Below are positions 5,849-14,296 of a stretch of 43,940 nucleotides of DNA, in pieces; within the stretch, counting starts at the first letter, position 1; every line of letters begins with the position of its first letter. Under the pieces are notes generated by a model that searched no databases, was not told where the DNA came from, and was given only the letters and a program-made list of their open reading frames with translations. The stretch comes from a virus: positions 1-43,940 of the IMG/VR virus record IMGVR_UViG_3300032118_000017; one strand, written 5' to 3'. The position numbers and the translations under genes were made by a program.

Positions 5849-6747
5849 ATGTTATAATCACGGGGTTTAATGGCTTCATTGGAGGAAATCTGGCAGAAGA
5901 AGTAGGCAAAACTCGTCATGTGATAGGTATTGATGACTTTTCAACTAGTTCCATGAGCAAACCAATGCCAAACAACACACATTGGAGCAATATGAGTATA
6001 GGAACTATACACCAGCATAAAGATATTAAGACTATATTTCACTTAGGTATCCCATCCTCTACACCTCTCTATAGGAATGACAGACACTTAGTTGGGGAAG
6101 CCATTTCAGACTTCATAGAGGTGTTGGAGTATTGCAAAGAGCATGATACGAAACTTGTCTGGGCTTCCTCTTCCAGCGTCTATAACGGATATAATCCACC
6201 GCATTATGAGGCGTTGGTTCCTAAGAATACTGATTTCTACACAGAGGCCAGGTATTACATGGAACGGTTGGCTAAGACATACTTTGATTTCTATGGAGTG
6301 AACTCAATAGGTCTTAGGTTATTCAGTGTCTATGGCAAGAATGATTGGAGGAAGGGGCAGTATGCAAACTTAATCACTCAGGCTTTGATAGCCAAACAGA
6401 AAAACCAATTCTTTAAGATTTATGGGGATGGGACACAGACAAGGGATTTCACTTATGTCAAAGATGTGGTTAGGGCGTTCTTGATAGCAGAAAGATACCT
6501 AAAGAAGAACACTTGCGATATTTTCAATGTAGGCACAGGAAAGGAGACAGAGATAAACTATATGCTTGAATTGGTTGGATTAAAAAAGAAGGAGTATATC
6601 AAGAATCCCTTAAAGAACTATGTCGACTATACTTGTGCAGCCACTACAAAGGCTGATAAAATCATGGGTTTCAAGGCCAAGTATGACTTAAAAAGCGGCC
6701 TTAAGGACTATCTAAAAACAGAGAACTTCAAGGAGGACTCGACATGA
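5845..6747 (+). CDS. NAD-dependent sugar-nucleotide epimerase/dehydratase (extended SDR)
   Basis: A 300-residue extended short-chain dehydrogenase. The NAD-binding motif TGFNGFIG is at residues 6-13, an Asp that should bind the adenosine ribose is at 30-31 (GIDDFST), and the serine cluster ASSSSVY at 107-113. The catalytic motif expected as YxxxK reads YTEAR, with Arg at 136 where Lys is normal. LRLFSVYG and RDFTYVKDVVRAF in the second half are typical of nucleotide-sugar epimerases. The likely substrate is a UDP- or dTDP-hexose. It opens the glycan island. Lys-to-Arg could lower or alter activity. Confidence 0.85.
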   Translation: MNVIITGFNGFIGGNLAEEVGKTRHVIGIDDFSTSSMSKPMPNNTHWSNMSIGTIHQHKDIKTIFHLGIPSSTPLYRNDRHLVGEAISDFIEVLEYCKEHDTKLVWASSSSVYNGYNPPHYEALVPKNTDFYTEARYYMERLAKTYFDFYGVNSIGLRLFSVYGKNDWRKGQYANLITQALIAKQKNQFFKIYGDGTQTRDFTYVKDVVRAFLIAERYLKKNTCDIFNVGTGKETEINYMLELVGLKKKEYIKNPLKNYVDYTCAATTKADKIMGFKAKYDLKSGLKDYLKTENFKEDST

Positions 6748-6938
6748 AGAAGGGATTTGTAGGATTATTATTACTTGGAATCTGCATAATCATAGCTGCT
6801 GCCATAATCGTTGGTGCAGTAACATTCCCAGACGCTATGTCCATGATATTTGGTATCATATTTTGGATAATCATAGCAATCGTGATAATCACAGTCACTG
6901 TCATAGCTGGAATAATCGTATTAGCAGCGATAGATTAA
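6744..6938 (+). CDS. Two-span membrane protein (64 aa)
   Basis: Apart from its first three residues the protein is almost entirely hydrophobic: LLLLGICIIIAAAIIVGAV, then a short loop with FPDAM, then GIIFWIIIAIVIITVTVIAG. This gives two membrane helices with a short loop. It overlaps the epimerase stop by four bases. It may anchor or help transport the glycan products, but that is only contextual. Confidence 0.7.
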   Translation: MKKGFVGLLLLGICIIIAAAIIVGAVTFPDAMSMIFGIIFWIIIAIVIITVTVIAGIIVLAAID

Positions 6939-6948
6939 GGAGGAAAAC

Positions 6949-7164
6949 ATGAAAGTGAGCAAAGATGTTATGAGTGAGATAAAGCTTTACCAAAGCCAGG
7001 ATTATGAGATAGATAGAGAGACAGAAACATATATTATGATGAAGAAGAACACAAGCAAAGCTGGATGGCATGTCGTTCTCGCAATACTATTCTTTTGGTT
7101 GATATTCTTACCCAATTTGCTATATTACATACTTTCAACAAAGAAGCATAAGATAATGAAATAG
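6949..7164 (+). CDS. Small membrane protein with soluble N-terminal domain (71 aa)
   Basis: The first 35 residues (LYQSQDYEIDRETETYIMMK) look like a small strand-turn-strand domain. One strong membrane helix follows (WHVVLAILFFWLIFLPNLL), then a basic end (STKKHKIMK), so the C terminus should be cytoplasmic. AAGGAGG precedes the ATG. Function unknown. Confidence 0.7.
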   Translation: MKVSKDVMSEIKLYQSQDYEIDRETETYIMMKKNTSKAGWHVVLAILFFWLIFLPNLLYYILSTKKHKIMK

Positions 7165-7243
7165 CAGACGGGGAATGAAAACAAAAAAGAAGGTGGAAAT
7201 GTGCCAAAGAAGAAAATGACGAAAAAGAAAAAGAAATAAGTCA

Positions 7244-7268
7244 ATACCCCTAAAATAGGGGTATTTTT
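7244..7268 (+). terminator. Hairpin with T-run
   Basis: ATACCCC (7244-7250) and GGGGTAT (7258-7264) form a seven-base stem with a seven-base loop, followed at once by five T residues. It lies in the largest gap of the plus-strand cluster, between two membrane-protein genes. A T-rich tract alone can end transcription in archaea; the hairpin may add stability to the 3' end. The gap 7165-7243 holds only short lysine-rich frames (for example a 12-codon GTG frame at 7201). Confidence 0.6.
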
Positions 7269-7284
7269 ACAAAGGAGGGATAGA

Positions 7285-7599
7285 ATGAATAAGGTTCAAA
7301 TAGGGGGCGTTTTGCTGATGGCTTTCGCTGCATTGGTGGCTGGATTATTCATAGGAGCATACTACTCAGAACCTATTATGACAAGTATAGTCGACAGCCA
7401 GTCAATCCAGATAAGCGAACTCAACGATTTCATAAACGATTACAAGAACACAACCAAGACCCAGATGAAGGAGATAAACGGCTTGGAAATCAGAGTTGAC
7501 CAGCTTGAACTCTGCTACAAGACGTATGACGATACAGGAATCACAACCTACAAAGACGTGGATAAGTTGCTAAAGTGCATCGGCAAAGTGGAAAGATGA
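7285..7599 (+). CDS. Membrane-anchored coiled-coil protein (104 aa)
   Basis: An N-terminal membrane helix (IGGVLLMAFAALVAGLFIGA, residues 6-25) is followed by a coiled-coil segment (ISELNDFINDYKNTTKTQMK, continuing into LEIRVDQLE) and two cysteines. The topology suggests an exposed or spanin-like protein. AAGGAGGGA lies about seven bases before the ATG. The role is unknown; being first after the terminator it may head its own transcript. Confidence 0.65.
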   Translation: MNKVQIGGVLLMAFAALVAGLFIGAYYSEPIMTSIVDSQSIQISELNDFINDYKNTTKTQMKEINGLEIRVDQLELCYKTYDDTGITTYKDVDKLLKCIGKVER

Positions 7600-7733
7600 T
7601 ATATCCAAAGAAATGCCCAGTCTGCCAGTCAAGTAGGATAGTTTCCAATCCCGACTATGGTATGAAGTGCCTCAGATGTGGGTATGTTAACCTAAGAAAT
7701 GTGAGGATTAAGGAGTTTGAGAATTATGGCTAA
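7596..7733 (+). CDS. Zinc-ribbon protein (45 aa)
   Basis: MIYPKKCPVCQSSRIV followed by MKCLRCGYVNLRN gives two CxxC pairs, a classical zinc ribbon of the rubredoxin-knuckle type. The start overlaps the preceding stop (ATGA) and the end overlaps the glycosyltransferase start by eight bases. A small accessory protein of unknown target. Confidence 0.65.
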   Translation: MIYPKKCPVCQSSRIVSNPDYGMKCLRCGYVNLRNVRIKEFENYG

Positions 7734-8526
7734 GATAAGTGCTATGGTTCTAGTGGGGGAGAATGAACCCTATCTTAAATATTGCATAGCCAGTATTCAA
7801 GAGATTGTTGATGAAGTTATCTTCATTAGAAAGGGAGTTCAAGAAGAATTAGGTTATCTGACTTCTCCTTCTGTTTGGGGGAAATCTCCTCACTTGAAGA
7901 TTGTGATACAGAACACAGAAGAAACAGACTTTGCAAGTTGGAGGAACCAAGCACTTAAAGAGTGTTCAGGGGATTGGATAATTTTTATAGATGCGGATGA
8001 GATTTTAGCCAACATAGACGGAACTCCTGTAAAGAGAGAAGAATTAGAGAAGATAATAACAGACAATCCAGCGGATGCGTATAACCTTTTCACATTCCAC
8101 TTTATGTATAATTATAGGACCTTGGATGGCAGGAATGATGGATTCCATTTCTCTCAAAGCAGGATATTCAAGAATGACGGCAAATGGCATTGGGAGGGGA
8201 AGATACACGAAAGATTATTACACATGGAACAATTGGATACAGGACATGACGGATTATATACAAAGAATGAATTGCCAGCACTCCCAGCCAAAGTTAGACC
8301 GCTTTATCCCAACCCGACTATTTGGCACTATGGGCATTGTAAAGGTATTGAGGACATCAGGCAGAAATATGCCAAAACAAGAGAAATCGAGGACAACCCA
8401 TTCAGAGAGGAACATCTGAAATACAAGGACAATGATGAATATTGTAAATATCATCCTAAGATAACAACTCGTATGCCCCTCATTCCCTATTGGGGTCCCC
8501 ATCCTCAAGTGTTGAAGTTATTTTAA
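7726..8526 (+). CDS. Family 2-like glycosyltransferase (GT-A fold)
   Basis: I chose the ATG at 7726, which gives MAKISAMVLVGENEPYL at the N terminus. The first strand and helix fit the nucleotide-sugar pocket of GT-A enzymes, and the metal-binding motif FIDADEI lies at residues 88-94. SWRNQALKECSGDWI before it is the usual run-up in family 2 transferases that act on surface glycans. The second half (WHWEGKIHERL, IWHYGHCKG) is typical of a subgroup found in phage and LPS clusters. It would transfer a sugar from an activated donor to a growing chain. Confidence 0.85.
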   Translation: MAKISAMVLVGENEPYLKYCIASIQEIVDEVIFIRKGVQEELGYLTSPSVWGKSPHLKIVIQNTEETDFASWRNQALKECSGDWIIFIDADEILANIDGTPVKREELEKIITDNPADAYNLFTFHFMYNYRTLDGRNDGFHFSQSRIFKNDGKWHWEGKIHERLLHMEQLDTGHDGLYTKNELPALPAKVRPLYPNPTIWHYGHCKGIEDIRQKYAKTREIEDNPFREEHLKYKDNDEYCKYHPKITTRMPLIPYWGPHPQVLKLF

Positions 8527-9464
8527 AGGCGATACCCCTGAAAAATGAGACTTTTCCCAAAAAGAAAGAGAAGGTGATTGTGACGGGTTGTGGAGGATTT
8601 ATAGGCTCTCACATGGTTGATTATCTTATTGAAAGGGGGTATGATGTCTATGGTCTTGATAGTTTTGAGATAGGTAAATTTAAGAATCTAAACCCGAAGC
8701 TTAAGTGGTTTGGAGTCAACCTATGCGACAAGAGGAACACATTGAACATCTTCAAGAGAATTAGGCCGCACTATGTCATACATCTAGCTGCATTTGCAAG
8801 GATACAACCCAGCCTAAAAGAACCAGACCTGTGGATAATCAACAATGTCTCTTCCACAATCAACGTCCTTTGCGCCAGCAAGCAAGTAAGAGCAAGGAAG
8901 GTCATCTACTCGTCCAGCAGTTCAGTCTATGGTGACAATAAAGTTCCTTTCATTGAGACCATGAAACCTGACATCAAGACACCCTATGCACTTTCTAAGT
9001 TGATGGGAGAGCAGATGTGCGAACTGTTTACTAAAGTATATGGTTTGCCATGTGTCATAGTAAGATACTTTAACGTCTATGGAAAGAGGCAGATAGATTC
9101 AGGGAAGTTCTCCACCGTGATAGGAGTGTTCATTAAAAGGAAAAGGGAAGGCAAGAAACTAAGGATTACAAACTTAGGTCGGAACAAGAGGGACTTCACT
9201 TACATAGACGATATAGTTAGAGGCACTTACTTGGCTTTAAAATATGGTCGTAATGGTGAGGTCTATAACTTGGGTTGCGGGACTAATTACAGTTTGAACT
9301 ACTTAGCTACGCTTATACAACCAAACAAGAAGATGCACACATATGGATTGGTCCGTAAGCAAGAAGCCTGGGAAACCAAAGCTGACATACAGAAATCTAT
9401 AAGAGAATTGGGATGGAAGCCCAAAGTAAGCCTTAAAGAGGGGATAAAGAAATGTATAAGATAA
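8490..9464 (+). CDS. NAD-dependent sugar-nucleotide epimerase (GalE/WbpP-like SDR)
   Basis: From the TTG at 8490 the product is 324 residues. The Rossmann motif TGCGGFIG is at residues 32-39, the serine strand YSSSSSVYGD at 140-149, and the catalytic pair in TPYALSK is Tyr166 and Lys170, intact here. RYFNVYGKRQ and RDFTYIDDIVRGTYLA are hallmarks of extended SDR epimerases. The start is uncertain: TTG overlaps the glycosyltransferase by 37 bases, and a GTG at 8574 just before the Rossmann strand is an alternative. The likely reaction is C4 epimerisation of a UDP-sugar. Confidence 0.85.
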   Translation: MGSPSSSVEVILKAIPLKNETFPKKKEKVIVTGCGGFIGSHMVDYLIERGYDVYGLDSFEIGKFKNLNPKLKWFGVNLCDKRNTLNIFKRIRPHYVIHLAAFARIQPSLKEPDLWIINNVSSTINVLCASKQVRARKVIYSSSSSVYGDNKVPFIETMKPDIKTPYALSKLMGEQMCELFTKVYGLPCVIVRYFNVYGKRQIDSGKFSTVIGVFIKRKREGKKLRITNLGRNKRDFTYIDDIVRGTYLALKYGRNGEVYNLGCGTNYSLNYLATLIQPNKKMHTYGLVRKQEAWETKADIQKSIRELGWKPKVSLKEGIKKCIR

Positions 9465-10375
9465 AGTTCCTCAAGCCAAACATACCTAAGATAGATGTAT
9501 CGGATATACTAGAGAGTGGAGAAGTTACTAACGGCAAGTATGTGAGGGAGTTGGAGAAACTTCTCTGTAAGATGCACCATGCCAAGTATGCTGTCTGTTT
9601 CAGTAGTGCTACTGCTTGCCTTCTTCTGTTGATGAAAGGGAATTACTATAACCATTGTATGCAGTCATTCACTTGGAAGACACCTAAGATTATAGCGGAA
9701 GAGATTTTGGGTGATGTTCCTGTTTATCTTGATATAGATAAGAACACATGGACTGTCCCAAAGAAGTATCAGAAGCAGATTAAGATACCTATGATTCTAA
9801 CAGCGACTCTTGGTAGAATACCTGATATAGTCTATCCCAAAAGGACCATTGTGGATGGGGCTACCAACGCTGGTTACTTTGACATGAAAAAACATCCATG
9901 TTTGGCTTTGATAGTCGGCTTCTCTCCATCCAAAATGATAACAGGAATAGAAGGCGGGGCAGTAATAACTAATTCCAAAAAGATATATACTAATTTGAAG
10001 GAACTCCAACCAAGCATGTTCCGCATGGGAGAGATAAACGCTATGATAGCTATATACAATCTGAAACTAGCCAAGGGATATAGAAGGCAGAAGGAAATAC
10101 TCTATCACATCTATAAAGACCGTTTGCCTTTCGCCAAGTTCCAGAAGATAGACAAGAACCATTCTCTTAATGAGATAGCCGCAGTCTTCCCTTTTAATGA
10201 AAAGCAATGGAAAGAAGTCGAGAAAGGCATGGAAGTCAGGAAGAGATACGACCCCAATGGGATAGGCAAGAACGCAGTCGAAGTCTATAAAGGAGTGATG
10301 AGCCTTCCCTCATACAGCGGTTGTGATTACAAAGGTGTGATTAGATTGTTAAGAAAGGTCTATTATGGCAAGTGA
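9452..10375 (+). CDS. DegT/DnrJ/EryC1-type sugar aminotransferase (short)
   Basis: A 307-residue member of the PLP-dependent sugar aminotransferases. SSATACL (51-57) matches the phosphate-binding SGTxAL region, DGATNAG (135-141) the aspartate that contacts the pyridine nitrogen, and FSPSKMITGIEGGAV (157-171) the internal aldimine, with Lys161. Family members are usually 360-400 residues, and the C-terminal lobe here looks reduced. It would aminate a 4-keto or 3-keto sugar nucleotide, which suits the dehydratase at 11518. It overlaps the epimerase by 13 bases. Confidence 0.8.
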   Translation: MYKIKFLKPNIPKIDVSDILESGEVTNGKYVRELEKLLCKMHHAKYAVCFSSATACLLLLMKGNYYNHCMQSFTWKTPKIIAEEILGDVPVYLDIDKNTWTVPKKYQKQIKIPMILTATLGRIPDIVYPKRTIVDGATNAGYFDMKKHPCLALIVGFSPSKMITGIEGGAVITNSKKIYTNLKELQPSMFRMGEINAMIAIYNLKLAKGYRRQKEILYHIYKDRLPFAKFQKIDKNHSLNEIAAVFPFNEKQWKEVEKGMEVRKRYDPNGIGKNAVEVYKGVMSLPSYSGCDYKGVIRLLRKVYYGK

Positions 10376-10613
10376 ATGGTTCGTAATCCTTGATTATCAT
10401 GGTCAGGGAAATGAGGTTTTGTTAAAGACAAAGAAGAAGGAAGAAGCCGAAAGGTTTACCAAGCAACTAATCAGCAAATTCAAGAAGATGAGAAAATGGG
10501 ACTTTATGACTTTTAAATGCTGGGATTTGAATCCCGCCACTTTTAGAGAAATATGGGTTGAGAAACAGTTGCCAAGAGAAAGAATAAACTGCATCTATAT
10601 GGAGGAAAAATGA
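10365..10613 (+). CDS. Hypothetical protein (82 aa)
   Basis: A small protein with strand-helix-strand character: SEWFVILDYHGQGNEVLLKT, then KKEEAERFTKQLISKFKKM, then MTFKCWDLN and an acidic end. The shape is that of a small alpha-beta sandwich, for example an ACT- or ferredoxin-like regulator. It is embedded between the aminotransferase and ATP-grasp genes with overlaps at both ends, so it probably acts with them. Not recognised. Confidence 0.65.
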   Translation: MASEWFVILDYHGQGNEVLLKTKKKEEAERFTKQLISKFKKMRKWDFMTFKCWDLNPATFREIWVEKQLPRERINCIYMEEK

Positions 10614-11521
10614 TTAGGGTTCTAGTTACAGGAGTTGGAGGTGGTGTCGGTCAGAGCATACTCAAATGCTTATATAAAAAGAACTATGAAGTCCATGCTG
10701 CTGATTGCAATCCTTGTTCTGCTGGGTTTCACTTTAAGAACGTGTCTAAGTTTGTAGTTCTGCCTCACTCATCCGATGATGATTATATAGAAGAGTTGAA
10801 CAAATACGTCAAGAAGAATAAGATTAATATAATCTGCATCGGTGGGGATGGGGAACTTGAAAGGCTTTCGGAAAACAAAGAATTGGTTGGATGCAAAGCC
10901 ATTGTCTCCAACCCCGATGTTGTTGGAATATCACTTGACAAGCAGAAGACATCTGATTTTTGCATCGAGAATAATATAAATCACCCAACATCAAACCCCA
11001 GGTCCTATCCTGTGATTGCCAAACCCAGGTTTGGATATGCGTCTAATGATGTATTCCCATGTTACAACGATGCCGAATTTTCAGCAGCCAAACAGTATAT
11101 GGAATCCAAAAGGATTGATTATATAGTCCAGAAGAAGATAATGGGCAGGGAGATAACCTGTGGGGCTGTCAAGGTTAATGGAAAACTAAATGGTATAATA
11201 ATGATGGAAAGGGAGATATACAAAGGCACAAGTTATAGAGTGAAGACGATAAGCGATGAGTGTATAATGAAATTCGTCATAGATGTGTGTAAGAAGTATG
11301 ACTTTGAAGGGCCTTGTAATATCCAACTTCTTGATGATGGCAAGAACATCTATCTTATGGAGATAAATTGTAGGTTCAGCGGATGCACATTCTTCAGGAG
11401 CCTATGTGGGTTCAATGATGTTGAGCAGTTGATTGAGCATTATATACACAAGAAGAAAATCATCTTCGATAAACCAAAGCACAAGATGTTCCTTAGATAT
11501 TGGAGCGAGGTTGTAATATGA
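10610..11521 (+). CDS. ATP-grasp family ligase (carbamoyl-phosphate-synthase-like)
   Basis: The N-terminal 90 residues form a pre-ATP-grasp Rossmann-like domain (VLVTGVGGGVGQSILKCL). SNPDVVGISLDKQKTSDFCI leads into the ATP-binding part: YPVIAKPRFGYASNDV carries the Lys that contacts ATP phosphates, DYIVQKKIMGREIT the adenine-side strand, and IYLMEINCRFSGCT the metal-binding E and N. Such proteins occur in polysaccharide clusters and may join an amino acid or carboxylate to an amino sugar. The substrate is not visible. It overlaps both neighbours by four bases. Confidence 0.8.
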   Translation: MIRVLVTGVGGGVGQSILKCLYKKNYEVHAADCNPCSAGFHFKNVSKFVVLPHSSDDDYIEELNKYVKKNKINIICIGGDGELERLSENKELVGCKAIVSNPDVVGISLDKQKTSDFCIENNINHPTSNPRSYPVIAKPRFGYASNDVFPCYNDAEFSAAKQYMESKRIDYIVQKKIMGREITCGAVKVNGKLNGIIMMEREIYKGTSYRVKTISDECIMKFVIDVCKKYDFEGPCNIQLLDDGKNIYLMEINCRFSGCTFFRSLCGFNDVEQLIEHYIHKKKIIFDKPKHKMFLRYWSEVVI

Positions 11522-12369
11522 AGTATTTCATTAGTGGAGCAACAGGTTCGATTGGTTCTATGATAGTCGATTATCTTGCAGAGAAGAAGCAGGATGTCAA
11601 GGGTTTGACACACAGCGAGTTCAGGACATTTGAAGCACAACAGAAGACTAGATGCGGCTCACTGGAGAAGAGGCTTAATGTGGATTATGTCATAGGGGAT
11701 ATTAGGGACAAGGACAAATTGGAGTTCGAGATGAGAGGATATGATATAGTGATTCATTGTGCCGCACTCAAGCACGTTTACCTCTGCTATGAGAATGCCA
11801 TCGAGTCAGTCAAGACCAACATAATCGGAACGCAGAATATAATAGAAGCAGCCATAAAGACGGGGATAAAGAAGGTTATATTAATCAGCACGGACAAGGC
11901 TGTGAATCCTATTAGTGTCATGGGAGCCACCAAGTTCATAGCCGAGAGATTGATTCTATCCGCCAACAATAATGGCAAGACTAAGTTCTCCGTAGTCAGA
12001 TTGGGAAATGTCGAGGGGACCTCTGGCTCTGTCATACCCATCTTCGAGAAGCAGATTAGAGAAGGTGGTCCTGTCACAGTAACCCATCCTGAGATGACTA
12101 GGTTTATGATGCACCCCTTAGATGTTGTCCGATTGATATTCAAAGCTTTAGGTATGATGGAAGGCGGGGAGATATTCGTGCCTAAGATGGATGAGATTAA
12201 GATACTCGACATGGCTAAGAAGATGATAGAAAGAAGAGAGCAACTTATTCCGACAGAAATTAAGATAGTAATCACAGGAATGAAGCCTGGGGAGAAGATA
12301 CACGAAGAACTCTTGACTCCCTCTGAAAGATATAAGGCCAAAGAAACTAAGGATATGTGGATAATATGA
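11518..12369 (+). CDS. UDP-GlcNAc 4,6-dehydratase-like SDR (PseB/CapE/FlaA1 family)
   Basis: From the ATG at 11518 the product is 283 residues. SGATGSIGSMI (6-16) is the nucleotide-binding motif. HCAALKHVYLCYENAIESVK, LISTDKAVNPISVMGATK (122-139) and VVRLGNVEGTSGSVIP are hallmarks of this family, as is GGEIFVPKMDEIKI followed by GMKPGEKIHEELL. The catalytic triad is Ser-Met-Lys (S124, M135, K139): the usual Tyr of short family members is Met, as known for the longer WbpM/CapD type. It would make a 4-keto-6-deoxy UDP-sugar, a fit substrate for the aminotransferase at 9452. Confidence 0.85.
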   Translation: MKYFISGATGSIGSMIVDYLAEKKQDVKGLTHSEFRTFEAQQKTRCGSLEKRLNVDYVIGDIRDKDKLEFEMRGYDIVIHCAALKHVYLCYENAIESVKTNIIGTQNIIEAAIKTGIKKVILISTDKAVNPISVMGATKFIAERLILSANNNGKTKFSVVRLGNVEGTSGSVIPIFEKQIREGGPVTVTHPEMTRFMMHPLDVVRLIFKALGMMEGGEIFVPKMDEIKILDMAKKMIERREQLIPTEIKIVITGMKPGEKIHEELLTPSERYKAKETKDMWII

Positions 12370-12659
12370 ACAGGGAAGTATCCCAGACCCTCAAGACTTT
12401 GAAGGAGATAGAGACATATCTGCAAGACAAAGAATTTCAAACGGATAAATTATCCGAGAAGGATATTTGTTTTAGTAAATTGAATCTCATACAAGAAATT
12501 AGGCAAGAAGCAATCAAATGGATTAAGGAATTAGATACAGGAAGCCATTATGAATATGAGATACAATATGATGATGGGGATTATGGAGAATCTACAGCAA
12601 GTAATGTGATAAACTGGATTAAACACTTCTTCAATATAACAGATAAGGAGTTAGAATGA
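12366..12659 (+). CDS. Hypothetical helical protein (97 aa)
   Basis: The ATG at 12366 overlaps the preceding TGA. The product is largely helical (SQTLKTLKEIETYLQDKEF, NLIQEIRQEAIKWIKELD) with an acidic middle (YDDGDYGESTAS) and a final helix (NVINWIKHFFNI). No family motif. It overlaps the glycosyltransferase start by four bases. Confidence 0.6.
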   Translation: MNREVSQTLKTLKEIETYLQDKEFQTDKLSEKDICFSKLNLIQEIRQEAIKWIKELDTGSHYEYEIQYDDGDYGESTASNVINWIKHFFNITDKELE

Positions 12660-14296
12660 AAGAAGGAATTGCTGATACGGCAATAATGATAAGTTCATTT
12701 AATAGGCGTGATTTCTTAAAGAACACGCTTGACAGCCTCTATAAGACAATACCCAGAGGCACTACTGTTTTAGTCGTGGATGACTGCTCTACTGACAACC
12801 CGAGGGAGATACTGAAGGACTATCCTGACTTAATCTTCCACCAGTTTACTGAGAACAAAGGTTTAAGGGCTGTTGTATCTTGGGGAATAGACTTCTTGAC
12901 TCAATTACCTATGACTAAATATATCTGCTATATGGAGAATGATGTCCTTCTTAAAGAGGGATGGCTTGAGAAATGTAAATCTTTATGGGAACAAGGAATA
13001 GAAGAAGATGTTCCTGTGGGACTAATTACTTGCCATAATTCCCCCGAACATCCATGTCCAGAAGAAACAAAGAAGGTATTGGATTTTAAGGAGACAATCC
13101 TGAAACCCACAGAGAGAAGCACACACCTATTCGCAAGCGTTGAACGATGGAAACTTTTCGGCAAGATACCAACCGAGAGACCAGTTGAACAGGGTGGCAG
13201 CCAGATAGATTGGTGGCTCATGGGGCATCCAACTAAATACGAACAGTCTGAACACTCCTTACGGAAGGAGAATGAATGGGTGGCTGTCATACCAGGATAC
13301 TGCTACCACATGGGGAATATAAGTTCAAGTTATGGGAAAATGCCTTTGCCTGAGATGGATGAGTTCGTGAATCTAATCTTCCCTTATCAGGACACAAGAA
13401 ATGACATCTGCTTCCAGTTCAATCCTATGGAAAATAAAGAATTCTGGAATCTCCCGAATAAACGAATCGGTGCTTTGTATATGTCCTGTAACGAGGAGAT
13501 GTATATAATGCAAAGTTTACTTTCCATCCAGAAATTAGTGGATTACATAGTTATAGCTGACAACTCAAGCACTGATAGGACCCTTGAGATGATAGAGAAG
13601 TTCAAAGCCCTAAAGGATAGTCCGCCTGTCTATGTCACTAATATGCCAAGAGATGAGAGTGAGATAATAGGTTATAACAGCCTTCTTGGTAGCCATATAG
13701 GTGGCGGGATAGATGTGATGAAGGAATATTTCGGTGGGGGCAAATGCGATTGGATGATACAGATGGAACCTGATTTAGTTCTTTATGAGATGCCAAATGA
13801 TGCTTTAAGGAAGGCAGCCACTTACTTGGAACTGAGAGGATTCAACTGTCTAAACGTCTTCATGCGTGACTTTGTGTATGACTATGCTCATTTAAATGCT
13901 GTGGATTATGGTGAGGGAGCAAGCAACTTCTACAGTGAGAGAAGGTTCTTCAAGGTAACTCCAAAGACAGGATATGCAGCACATAATTATCTCTGCCCAA
14001 GGAATGAAGGCTCTAAGGTTCCGACTTACTATAGGTTTTGGAATGAGTGGGCTGGTCTAGTGGCTAAGAGTAGATATATAAAGTTTGCACATTACGGCTT
14101 CTGCCGAGGTGTTGAGAGAATCCGTATGAGAAGTTATTTCAAGGTCAGCACACCTTTTGTCTTTTGGGATGAGAACGGATTTAAAGAACCAACTTGGATG
14201 CCATATGATGACATAAACCACGACAAGCAGACTACCTATCAGATTCCGACTATAATATATAAAGGAAAGCACCCGAAGTATATGTGCATCGATTGA
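12656..14296 (+). CDS. Two-domain glycosyltransferase (tandem GT-A domains)
   Basis: The 546-residue protein holds two family 2-like units. The first starts at TAIMISSFNRRDFLKNTLDS, with VVDDCSTD at 40-47 and the metal motif MEND at about 93-96. The second starts near residue 265 with RIGALYMSCNEEMYIMQSLL, then IVIADNSSTDRTLEMIEKF and DWMIQMEPDL as its metal-binding region. Both carry the D-D-x-S/N-S-T-D signature of GT-A nucleotide pockets. Tandem transferases can add two sugars in turn. It is the longest gene of the island. Confidence 0.85.
   Translation: MKEGIADTAIMISSFNRRDFLKNTLDSLYKTIPRGTTVLVVDDCSTDNPREILKDYPDLIFHQFTENKGLRAVVSWGIDFLTQLPMTKYICYMENDVLLKEGWLEKCKSLWEQGIEEDVPVGLITCHNSPEHPCPEETKKVLDFKETILKPTERSTHLFASVERWKLFGKIPTERPVEQGGSQIDWWLMGHPTKYEQSEHSLRKENEWVAVIPGYCYHMGNISSSYGKMPLPEMDEFVNLIFPYQDTRNDICFQFNPMENKEFWNLPNKRIGALYMSCNEEMYIMQSLLSIQKLVDYIVIADNSSTDRTLEMIEKFKALKDSPPVYVTNMPRDESEIIGYNSLLGSHIGGGIDVMKEYFGGGKCDWMIQMEPDLVLYEMPNDALRKAATYLELRGFNCLNVFMRDFVYDYAHLNAVDYGEGASNFYSERRFFKVTPKTGYAAHNYLCPRNEGSKVPTYYRFWNEWAGLVAKSRYIKFAHYGFCRGVERIRMRSYFKVSTPFVFWDENGFKEPTWMPYDDINHDKQTTYQIPTIIYKGKHPKYMCID

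Noticed and set aside
10522-10535. GGGATTTGAATCCC looks like the T-arm of a tRNA.
   Set aside because: It lies within a well-packed gene and no acceptor, D or anticodon arms are found around it. I saw no tRNA gene in the window.
11787-12440. Long minus-strand open frame of 217 codons opposite the dehydratase gene.
   Set aside because: The plus-strand frame has clear family motifs, and the minus frame gives a low-complexity hydrophobic product without a start signal.
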